This document shows positions 1 to 5,500 of a stretch of 14,143 bases of DNA, piece by piece. This DNA is from CAMDWQ01 sp964497635. GTDB taxonomy: Bacteria; Omnitrophota; Gorgyraeia; 2-02-FULL-51-18. The DNA lies in the NCBI GenBank assembly GCA_964497635.1, contig CAZCDB010000040.1, positions 1 to 14,143 on the forward strand, written 5' to 3'. A program made the position numbers and the translations under genes. How positions within the stretch are numbered: position 1 is the stretch's first letter; every line of letters starts with the position of its first letter. Under the pieces are notes generated by a model, which saw only the letters and a list, made by a program, of their open reading frames with translations, did not search any database and was not told where the DNA came from.

Positions 1-981
1 ATGATTGATAAAGACAATCGTACACTCACGTATTTACGAGTTTCCCTGATCGACCGGTGCAATCTGCGGTGTTTGTACTGCATGCCGCAGGGGCTTCTCA
101 ATCCTTTTAAAGAGGGTGAGCTTTTGACGATGAAGGAAATTGCTCAAACAGTACAGCTTTTCGCGGAGATGGGAATCACCAAAGTGCGCCTGACAGGGGG
201 TGAGCCGCTTTTAAGAAAAGAGGTCCCGTCGCTTGTGAGAGAAATTAAAAATACTCCGGGGATTCGCGAAGTGGTGATGACGACCAATGCGGTACTTCTT
301 AAAAATTTTGCATCGGAGCTCAAAGATGCGGGGTTGGACCGAGTGAATATCAGCTTAGATACCTTAAACCGAGAAAATTTTAAGAAAATTACAGGACTGG
401 ATAAGCTTGAGGATGTGCTCGCAGGTATCGAAGCCGCGGTCAAAGTCGGACTTTGGCCCATCAAAATCAATACGGTTCTCATGAAAGGCTACAACGACCA
501 TGAGATCCTAGATTTATTGGCTTTTGCGGTCGAAAGATCCTTGGATCTGCGATTTATCGAATGGATGCCGACGGCTGGAGATATCCATGCTCTTCGTGAA
601 AATCGTTTTATGAGTTCAGAGGTTGCCAAGCAGATGATTGAAGAGAAGTGCGGCTTGGTTGCGGATACTTCCAACCCCCATGCGCCCGCCAGGACTTTTC
701 AGATCCCGGGGAGTGTTTCCAAAGTAGGATTTATCAGCCCGCTCTCCAACGCATTCTGTGCTAATTGCAACCGTTTGCGTCTGAAGGCCAACGGCATGAT
801 GAAGACTTGCCTACACGGAAAAGAGGATTTAGATATCCGTGGTCTCTTAAGAGCGGGAGTGGCAAATGAAGAAATCCAAGCCCAGATTGCCGAGACAGTA
901 TTTAATCGCCCCAAAGAACATTTTTTAAACGACCCTTCAGTCGCCCACAACGATTTCGTCATGACAGCGGTGGGGGGGTGA
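1..981 (+). CDS. moaA: GTP 3',8-cyclase MoaA (radical SAM, Moco biosynthesis)
   Basis: Radical SAM enzyme that, in this family, converts GTP to 3',8-cyclo-7,8-dihydro-GTP, the first step of molybdenum cofactor synthesis in the cytoplasm. The 326-aa product is normal length for the family. The N-terminal CxxxCxxC cluster that binds the SAM-cleaving 4Fe-4S centre is C20, C24 and C27. The SAM-contacting GGEP motif is at 66-69. The C-terminal cluster for substrate binding is C253, C256 and C270, in the context FCANCNRLRL...TCLHG. The protein ends in the conserved Gly-Gly tail (325-326). The window opens exactly on the ATG, so promoter and ribosome site cannot be seen and a slightly earlier start cannot be excluded, although the distance to C20 is typical. 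It leads the Moco genes but is separated from moaC by 379 nt of fold-back DNA. Confidence 0.97.
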   Translation: MIDKDNRTLTYLRVSLIDRCNLRCLYCMPQGLLNPFKEGELLTMKEIAQTVQLFAEMGITKVRLTGGEPLLRKEVPSLVREIKNTPGIREVVMTTNAVLLKNFASELKDAGLDRVNISLDTLNRENFKKITGLDKLEDVLAGIEAAVKVGLWPIKINTVLMKGYNDHEILDLLAFAVERSLDLRFIEWMPTAGDIHALRENRFMSSEVAKQMIEEKCGLVADTSNPHAPARTFQIPGSVSKVGFISPLSNAFCANCNRLRLKANGMMKTCLHGKEDLDIRGLLRAGVANEEIQAQIAETVFNRPKEHFLNDPSVAHNDFVMTAVGG

Positions 982-1113
982 CAAGTGTTTAGGTGTCGCG
1001 ACGGGTCCTGTCGCTGCGGTTTCCCGTCGCATCCTCAGCCCGTCCTTCGGCGGGCCTCCGGGTCGACGGGAGTCCCTCCTCCGCGCCACCCGTCGCAGGA
1101 TTAAACACTTTGT
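981..1113. repeat. GC-rich fold-back element A (MITE- or REP-like palindrome)
   Basis: A 133-bp block that starts on the last base of the moaA stop codon. Its ends are inverted copies: AAGTGTTTA (983-991) pairs with TAAACACTT (1102-1110), and GCGACGGGT (998-1006) pairs with ACCCGTCGC (1088-1096). Further hairpins nest inside: CCCGTCG (1023-1029) with CGACGGG (1064-1070), and GCCCG (1038-1042) with CGGGC (1051-1055). The CGACGGG/CCCGTCG word therefore appears four times in alternating orientation. The block is visibly richer in GC than the genes around it. The nested palindromes and terminal inverted repeats resemble dispersed non-autonomous elements. No clear target-site duplication and no coding signal were found. 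Whether it recurs in the genome cannot be told from this window. Confidence 0.75.
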
Positions 1114-1136
1114 ACATGAAAAGAGATATATGGAAA

Positions 1137-1331
1137 TTGGTTTTGGAGGAAATTTATTTTCTGCCGTGTCTTCGCGCTTTGAAATTTTTTTGTCAAGCCG
1201 CCCGGGAAGCGGCAAAATCAAAACTGTCTGAGGCCGGCCTAGGCCGAGTTTTTTGATTTTGCCGAGGCTCCCCAGGCTTACAAAAAAATTTCTTGCGAAG
1301 ACCAAAGAAAATAAATTTTCTCCGAAACCAA
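1137..1331. repeat. Long near-perfect hairpin (fold-back element B)
   Basis: A 195-nt imperfect inverted repeat. The outer arms 1137-1162 and 1306-1331 pair over 26 positions with two G-U wobbles, including 13 perfect pairs (1150-1162 with 1306-1318). Inside lie GTCTTCGC (1168-1175) with GCGAAGAC (1295-1302), a perfect 13-bp block (1181-1193 with 1280-1292), AAGCC (1195-1199) with GGCTT (1275-1279), and a perfect 14-bp block (1210-1223 with 1251-1264). The apex holds overlapping GGCC palindromes (1231-1245). As RNA this would be one extended rod between moaA and moaC. It has no open frame that looks like a gene. It could be a mobile fold-back element, an mRNA-processing or stability structure, or a transcription attenuator. 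The sequence does not decide between these. Confidence 0.8.
1228..1254 (+). terminator. Possible intrinsic terminator at the apex of hairpin B
   Basis: Within the loop of the long hairpin, GGCC (1232-1235) can pair with GGCC (1242-1245) across a 6-nt loop. Two further pairs (1228-1229 with 1247-1248) lie below a small internal loop, and six T residues follow immediately (1249-1254). This is the layout of a Rho-independent terminator. The stem is short, and the same T run also pairs with A residues at 1217-1223 in the larger hairpin, so the two structures compete. Partial termination between moaA and moaC is possible but unproven. Confidence 0.3.
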
Positions 1332-1360
1332 AATGGATAGAAATTAAAAGGAAGATATAG

Positions 1361-2275
1361 ATGAGATCTATTACTAACAAGATTAAAACGCTACGGACGG
1401 CGCGGGCGCAGGCGACGGTGCGGATGAGTTCGGCGACTGTTGAGAGAGTACGTAACAATGATCTGCCGAAAGCCGATGTACTGCCCATTGCGCGTGCGGC
1501 GGGAATCATGGCGGTCAAGAAGACTTGGGAAATCTTGCCCTATTGTCACCCGATTCCCATTGATTGGGTCGAGGTAAAATTTGACGTCAAAGAAGACTCC
1601 ATTGTCATTGAAGTGACGGCTGAAGCGGTGGCCAAGACGGGAGTGGAGATGGAAGCTCTCACGGGTGCCTCAGTAACAGCTTTGACGCTGTATGACATGC
1701 TAAAACCTATTGATGAGGATTTGGAGATTTTGGGTGTGAAGCTTCTAGAGAAAAAAGGGGGAAAATCCAGTTTTGTCGAAAAAATCCCCAAAGGCTTTAG
1801 AGCCGCGGTGCTTGTGTCTTCGGATAGCACGGCCAAAGGAACACGCCAAGATAAGTCTGGGAAAATAATTTGCGAGAGGCTTTTAGGTCTTGGGATTGAG
1901 GTGGAGTACCAAATTGTGCCGGATGATGAGGTGCTGATTGAGGCCACGCTTCAAAATTTTTGCGAACAAAAAATAAACTTGGTTCTAACAACCGGAGGAA
2001 CCGGTCTTGGGCCCCGGGACGTGACGGTGGAGGCGACTGAAAAAGTCATCGAGAGGATTATCCCGGGAATTATGGAGGCGGCTCGTGCCCATGGGCAGAA
2101 TCGTACTCCTTATGCGATGCTCTCCCGCGGCTTGGCGGGGCAGAAGGGAAATACGATCATTGTCAATTTACCCGGGTCTTCTAAAGGGGTTGAAGAGTCT
2201 CTGGATGCTATTTTCCCCTCCATCTTACATGCTTATAAAATGATGCGCGGAGCTAGTCATGAACTCACTGCTTGA
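1361..2275 (+). CDS. moaC-moaB: Bifunctional MoaC-MoaB/MogA fusion (cyclic pyranopterin monophosphate synthase + molybdopterin adenylyltransferase)
   Basis: Two Moco enzymes in one 304-aa chain. Residues 1 to about 138 are MoaC, which in this family rearranges the MoaA product into cyclic pyranopterin monophosphate: LPYCHP (59-64), KTGVEMEALT (92-101), the YDM...K stretch with D112 and K115, and the KKGGKS tail (131-136). Residues from about 144 to the end are a MoaB/MogA domain, which adenylates molybdopterin: TTGGTGLGPRDVT (210-222), with V instead of the usual P at 223 before EAT, and LPGSSKGV (270-277). Both halves look complete, so both activities are plausible. The N-terminus is shorter than E. 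coli MoaC, but an SD-like AAGGAAG lies 6 nt before the ATG. Such fusions are known. The fusion explains why no separate mogA or moaB is present here. Confidence 0.96.
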   Translation: MRSITNKIKTLRTARAQATVRMSSATVERVRNNDLPKADVLPIARAAGIMAVKKTWEILPYCHPIPIDWVEVKFDVKEDSIVIEVTAEAVAKTGVEMEALTGASVTALTLYDMLKPIDEDLEILGVKLLEKKGGKSSFVEKIPKGFRAAVLVSSDSTAKGTRQDKSGKIICERLLGLGIEVEYQIVPDDEVLIEATLQNFCEQKINLVLTTGGTGLGPRDVTVEATEKVIERIIPGIMEAARAHGQNRTPYAMLSRGLAGQKGNTIIVNLPGSSKGVEESLDAIFPSILHAYKMMRGASHELTA

Positions 2276-3020
2276 TTTTTTACCCTTAATATTTTTTCTA
2301 GTTGCTTTTGTTTACTCGCTTGCCGGATTTGCCGGAGGCTCCTCCTACATTTTATTTTTAACCTTGGCAGGATTTTCTCATACTCAAAGCAGTGGGGTGG
2401 CGCTTTTATGCAATCTGATTGTTTCTGCTATCACTTTTTATCATTTTAAAAAAGCGGGCCATTTTCGATGGAACTTAGTCTGGCCTTTTGCGCTGAGCTC
2501 GATTCCTGCGCTATGGCTTGGTTCACAAATACAGATTCAAAAAGAAACATTATTGGTTTTACTTGGCCTTTGCTTTGCGATCATTGGGTTGCGACTGTTG
2601 TTTTCAAAAACAGTCTTATTTTCTCAAGCCCCAGAAACAGGGCTGAACCATTCAAGACGAATTGCTCTGGCCCTGCCTTCAGGAGCGCTGATGGGATTTT
2701 TCTCCGGACTGATCGGGATTGGCGGAGGGATTTTTTTAAGCCCCTTTCTTATTTTGACCCGCTGGGCGGATGCTAAAAAAGCTTCAGCCGCCGCTGCTTG
2801 TTTCATTTTCATTAATTCTTTGGTGGGACTTCTTGGGAGAGTCGGTCAAGGTTTTGAATTCTCTCAAGGATACTGGTTATGGATCCTCCCAGCATTGGTG
2901 GGGGGATGGCTGGGTTCTCGGGTAGGATCAGGCCTTGTCTCTCAAATAAAATTTGAGCGCGTGCTCGCGACTTTTTATCTATTTTTATCTGCTAATTACC
3001 TTTTAAAAGCCTTATGTTGA
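2259..3020 (+). CDS. TauE/SafE (TSUP) family membrane transporter
   Basis: A 253-aa, very hydrophobic protein with about eight predicted membrane segments and the internal duplication of the sulfite exporter TauE/SafE family. The first half carries AGFAGGSS near residue 23; the second carries the GxxxGxxGxGGGxFLxP pattern near residues 145-165. It should act in the cytoplasmic membrane. Members move small anions such as sulfite, sulfoacetate and related organosulfur compounds. The substrate cannot be read from the sequence. The ATG at 2259 lies 17 nt inside the end of moaC-moaB with GGAG (2249-2252) six bases upstream, so it is translationally tied to the Moco genes. A role in exporting a sulfur by-product or moving an oxyanion relevant to Moco enzymes is an inference from position only. 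Confidence 0.85.
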   Translation: MNSLLDFLPLIFFLVAFVYSLAGFAGGSSYILFLTLAGFSHTQSSGVALLCNLIVSAITFYHFKKAGHFRWNLVWPFALSSIPALWLGSQIQIQKETLLVLLGLCFAIIGLRLLFSKTVLFSQAPETGLNHSRRIALALPSGALMGFFSGLIGIGGGIFLSPFLILTRWADAKKASAAAACFIFINSLVGLLGRVGQGFEFSQGYWLWILPALVGGWLGSRVGSGLVSQIKFERVLATFYLFLSANYLLKALC

Positions 3021-4195
3021 TCTCTTACCAAAAAGCCCAATCCCTGATTCTTCGCCACACCCGGCAATCCCCCGCGGAGACAGTTCCTCTCTTGGCGTCG
3101 CTGGGGAGCGTTTTGGCGGAAACGGTAAAAGCTGATTTTTCTTTGCCTCATTTTGACAACTCAGCGATGGATGGTTTTGTATTTCGATCCGTTGATACGG
3201 CTTTAGCCAATCCCCAAAACCCGGTCTCGCTGGAGATCATCGGCTTGATTTGTGCGGGTCAGTCGGAGGTTTTACTCAAACCCAACCAAGCGTATCGCAT
3301 CATGACAGGAGCCCCCATCCCTAAAGGAGCGGATACGGTACAAGCCCAAGAACAGTCGGAGATCGTCGGGAAAAAACTTATTTTTAAAAAACCATTTCCT
3401 GCTAAAAAAAATGTACGGTTTTGCGGCGAAGAACTAAAAAAAAATCAAACGGTTCTTAAAGCAGGCACCGCTTTAAACTCAGCAGTGATTGGAATCCTTG
3501 CAAGCCTCGGAAGAAATGAAGTCAAAGTTTTCCAAAAGCCAAAAATCTCAATTTTGGTCACAGGCTCAGAACTGCTTTCTCCGGGTCTGCCGCTCCAGCC
3601 GGGTAAAATTTATGATTCCAACTCCGCCATGCTTTATGCTTGCTTGACTCAAATGGGAAACCGCCCCCTCTTTGTCAGAAAAGTGGAAGACAGTTTCCCA
3701 ACGATTAAAAAAATATTGCGTTATGCTCTTGGGGAAAGTGACGTGGTCATCCTTGCTGGGGGGGTGTCCACAGGAGAAACAGATTACGTCAAGCCTGCCT
3801 TAAAAGATTTGGGAGTGAAGACGATTTTTTGGGGAGTGAACCAGAAACCCGGGAAACCGATCTATTTTGGGACCAAAGAAGACAAGATTGTTTTTGGGCT
3901 TCCCGGAAACCCTGCGGCTGTTTTTACCTGTTTTTACGAGTACGTTTATCCAGCCATCCGGCATCGCATGAGATACCCAGATCCTTTTCTTGCTTCCAGG
4001 ATTGTTCCTGCCAAAGAAGCGATTTTATCAGATCCCTCAAAACATCTTTTTTTAAAAGCACAAGCACAGCGGGTTTTACCCTCGCAAGCATCCCATATGA
4101 TTTCTTCTTTGGCTTTGGCCACTGAGTTTTTGGTGGTGGAGCCTTCTTCTTCTGTTCAGGCCGGAGATCCGGTATTGGTTCATACGCTTCCATGA
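3014..4195 (+). CDS. moeA: Molybdopterin molybdenumtransferase MoeA
   Basis: MoeA inserts molybdate into adenylated molybdopterin, releasing AMP. The 393-aa chain has the full family layout. Near the N-terminus is LPHFDNSAMDG (about 44-54), whose aspartates are catalytic or structural in the family. GAPIPKGADTV (about 98-108) is in the N-terminal half. The MoCF-type domain carries VTGSELLSPG (TGDEL in E. coli; the S variant also occurs in the family), AGGVSTGETDYVK and the pterin-binding FGLPGNPAAV near residue 300. The ATG overlaps the end of the TauE-like gene by 7 nt, with no clear SD, so translation is probably coupled. Length is slightly below E. coli MoeA (411 aa), with no obvious loss. 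It works directly downstream of the MoaB domain encoded two genes upstream. Confidence 0.96.
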   Translation: MLISYQKAQSLILRHTRQSPAETVPLLASLGSVLAETVKADFSLPHFDNSAMDGFVFRSVDTALANPQNPVSLEIIGLICAGQSEVLLKPNQAYRIMTGAPIPKGADTVQAQEQSEIVGKKLIFKKPFPAKKNVRFCGEELKKNQTVLKAGTALNSAVIGILASLGRNEVKVFQKPKISILVTGSELLSPGLPLQPGKIYDSNSAMLYACLTQMGNRPLFVRKVEDSFPTIKKILRYALGESDVVILAGGVSTGETDYVKPALKDLGVKTIFWGVNQKPGKPIYFGTKEDKIVFGLPGNPAAVFTCFYEYVYPAIRHRMRYPDPFLASRIVPAKEAILSDPSKHLFLKAQAQRVLPSQASHMISSLALATEFLVVEPSSSVQAGDPVLVHTLP

Positions 4196-4440
4196 AGATC
4201 CAAGTTCTTTTTTTTGCCCAACTCAGAGAGCTGATGGGAAGTGATTCCTCTGCTTATGAAGTAGGTTCGGCAGAGACGGTGGAGGGACTTACACAACAAG
4301 TCCTGAAAGACCCTCGTTTAGTTTCGGTTAAAGAACTTCCGCTGCTTTATGCGGTGGATGAGGTCTTTGTTCCAAAGGAAACTATCTTGAAAGATAGACA
4401 GACACTAGCACTCTTAACCCCTGTTTCGGGAGGAGCTTGA
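4192..4440 (+). CDS. moaD: Molybdopterin synthase sulfur carrier subunit MoaD, C-terminus Gly-Gly-Ala
   Basis: Small ubiquitin-like sulfur carrier of 82 aa, usual for MoaD. It starts with a beta-strand rich MKIQVLFFAQLREL and ends with the family tail TPVSGG. In MoaD the terminal Gly-Gly is adenylated by MoeB and turned into a thiocarboxylate that donates sulfur to molybdopterin. Here one alanine codon (GCT, 4435-4437) follows G80-G81, so the primary product ends GGA. This is odd, because the chemistry requires an exposed C-terminal glycine; trimming by a peptidase, as known for some other sulfur carriers, or an altered base are possible reasons. The ATG overlaps the moeA stop by 4 nt (ATGA). 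The two Gly codons GGA-GGA also form the Shine-Dalgarno of moaE. Confidence 0.93.
   Translation: MKIQVLFFAQLRELMGSDSSAYEVGSAETVEGLTQQVLKDPRLVSVKELPLLYAVDEVFVPKETILKDRQTLALLTPVSGGA
4429..4436 (+). promoter_or_regulatory. moaE ribosome binding site built from the moaD Gly-Gly codons
   Basis: The bases GGAGGAGC form a strong Shine-Dalgarno, with AGGAG at 4431-4435 ending four bases before the ATG at 4440. They are also the in-frame codons for the functionally critical Gly-Gly of MoaD. This site decides the moaE start in favour of ATG 4440 over the in-frame TTG at 4437, which would be too close. Confidence 0.75.
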
Positions 4441-4874
4441 TGAGTTTTATTACCCAAGAGGCCATACTCCCTGAAGTTTTTTTAAAAACGATGCCGGGTC
4501 CTGAGAGCGGAGCCCTGGCAACTTTTTTTGGAATTGTTCGCAATCATCATGAGGGAAAAAAAGTCAGACAGCTGCATTACGAGTGCTATCCGTCCATGGC
4601 CCAGCAGCAGATAGAGCGGATAAAAACCAGGGTGACACAGCGTTGGGAATTACAGGAGATAAATATTTTGCATCGAGTGGGAACCTTGGCTGTAGGGGAG
4701 ATTGCGGTGGCAGTTTCCGTGGCATCGGCTCATCGGGCGGAAGCTTTTGCTGCTTGTTCAGCGGTGGTTGATGCCATCAAACACGAAGTTCCTATTTGGA
4801 AAAAAGAATTTTACATGGACGGGACCCAGGCTTGGGTTTTGTGTGGTCATCCTGCCCAAGAGGTTCACGCGTGA
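4440..4874 (+). CDS. moaE: Molybdopterin synthase catalytic subunit MoaE
   Basis: Large subunit of molybdopterin synthase, a MoaE2-MoaD2 complex that transfers sulfur from MoaD thiocarboxylate to cyclic pyranopterin monophosphate. The 144-aa product matches the family length. Recognisable parts are GALATFFGIVRNHHEG (24-39), the LHYECYPSMA strand (46-54), HRVGTLAVGEIAV (78-90), SAHRAEAF (96-103) and DAIKHEVPIWKKE (111-123). K114 and K121 align with the catalytic lysines K119 and K126 of E. coli MoaE. ATG 4440 shares one base with the moaD stop codon (TGATG) and has its ribosome site inside moaD, so MoaD and MoaE synthesis is coupled. An extra two-codon extension from TTG 4437 is possible but less likely. 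Confidence 0.96.
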   Translation: MSFITQEAILPEVFLKTMPGPESGALATFFGIVRNHHEGKKVRQLHYECYPSMAQQQIERIKTRVTQRWELQEINILHRVGTLAVGEIAVAVSVASAHRAEAFAACSAVVDAIKHEVPIWKKEFYMDGTQAWVLCGHPAQEVHA

Positions 4875-5437
4875 GTCTGCGTGGATTGGTTTTGGCGGGG
4901 GGGAAGAGTCGACGCTTTGGACAGGACAAGGCGCTGGTGATGTATCAAGGAAAAACACTTTTGGAGCGTGCGGTAGGTCTTTTAGAATCAATGGACTTAA
5001 GGCCTCTGGTGGTGACCCGAGAAGAGGCGGATTATTCATTCTTGAGCTGCCCCATTTTAACCGATAAGCTTCCGGATCAGGGGCCTTTGGGTGGGATTTA
5101 CACGGCGATGAGTTGGCACAAGAACACAGATTTTTTGGTACTGACCTGCGACATGCCAAGCATAGAAAAAAAAACACTAGAGGCGCTTTTTGAACCGTAT
5201 AATCAGAAGCAGACGCTCACACTTTTTGAGTGGCCCGATGGAAAGAGAGAACCTTTCCCCGGGATTTATCCACAAAGCACTTTTTCTTTTGTTTCAGATT
5301 TTTTACTAAAAGAGAAATTATCGATGAAGAATCTGATCGATTCTGTCGCGGACCAAAACCGGGTTCCCATCGAAGGGGAGAATCCCCATTTTTTCAATAT
5401 CAACACGGTCACCCATTTTGAGGAACTTTTATCATGA
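4871..5437 (+). CDS. mobA: Molybdenum cofactor guanylyltransferase MobA
   Basis: Attaches GMP from GTP to molybdopterin to make the MGD form of the cofactor used by DMSO-reductase-type enzymes. The 188-aa product carries the nucleotidyltransferase signature LAGGKSRRFGQDKAL (8-22), GPLGGI (71-76), TCDMP (92-96, metal-binding aspartate), REPFPGIYP (126-134) and the C-terminal FNINT (175-179). The GTG at 4871 is chosen: it overlaps the moaE stop (GTGA), AGAGG lies seven bases upstream, and the signature follows at the usual distance. An ATG at 4796 would add 25 residues lying inside moaE with no family match. E. coli MobA is 194 aa, so this is full length. Its presence indicates that the host uses guanylylated Moco, though a CMP-transferring relative cannot be fully excluded. 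Confidence 0.93.
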   Translation: MSLRGLVLAGGKSRRFGQDKALVMYQGKTLLERAVGLLESMDLRPLVVTREEADYSFLSCPILTDKLPDQGPLGGIYTAMSWHKNTDFLVLTCDMPSIEKKTLEALFEPYNQKQTLTLFEWPDGKREPFPGIYPQSTFSFVSDFLLKEKLSMKNLIDSVADQNRVPIEGENPHFFNINTVTHFEELLS

Positions 5438-5500
5438 CCCCACCACCTATTTTATTGAGCGGAAAGTTAATTTATATTTTAGTAAAGGAGGTGGTGGGGT
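5437..5500 (+). promoter_or_regulatory. SD- and start-codon-masking hairpin before pyruvate kinase
   Basis: ACCCCACCACCT (5437-5448) is the exact reverse complement of AGGTGGTGGGGT (5489-5500), giving 12 perfect, mostly G-C pairs across a 40-nt A/T-rich loop. The right arm covers half of the Shine-Dalgarno AGGAGG (5486-5491) and the first two bases of the GTG start (5499). The left arm starts at the last base of the mobA stop codon, so a ribosome terminating on mobA would cover and open it. This is a plausible translational coupling or attenuation device. No regulator or ligand is visible. A TATATT at 5473-5478 in the loop could be a -10 box, but it has no good -35. Confidence 0.6.

Noticed and set aside
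1114..1360. Possible Moco riboswitch between moaA and moaC
   Set aside because: The structure is one extended rod with a palindromic apex, lacking the multi-helix layout of that riboswitch, and it lies inside the operon rather than before moaA. The usual riboswitch position is outside the window.
981..1360. Insertion sequence with transposase
   Set aside because: Inverted repeats are present, but no transposase-like frame exists and no target-site duplication is convincing; aaaagagatata near 1119 and aaaaggaagatata near 1346 match only loosely.
937..1518. Long minus-strand open frame (193 aa) and a plus-strand frame at 993-1256 across the moaA-moaC spacer
   Set aside because: They run through two inverted-repeat elements and the ends of well-supported genes. 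The translated sequence is low-complexity Arg/Pro/Ser-rich with no ribosome site or family motif.
4702..5067. Plus-strand frame of 121 aa spanning the moaE-mobA junction
   Set aside because: It is out of frame with both genes, whose motifs fully explain the region.
5450..5485. Full sigma-70 promoter inside the mobA-pyk loop
   Set aside because: TATATT at 5473 is a fair -10, but TTGAGC at 5455 is only 12 nt away and TTTATT at 5451 is a poor -35, so a promoter was not called.
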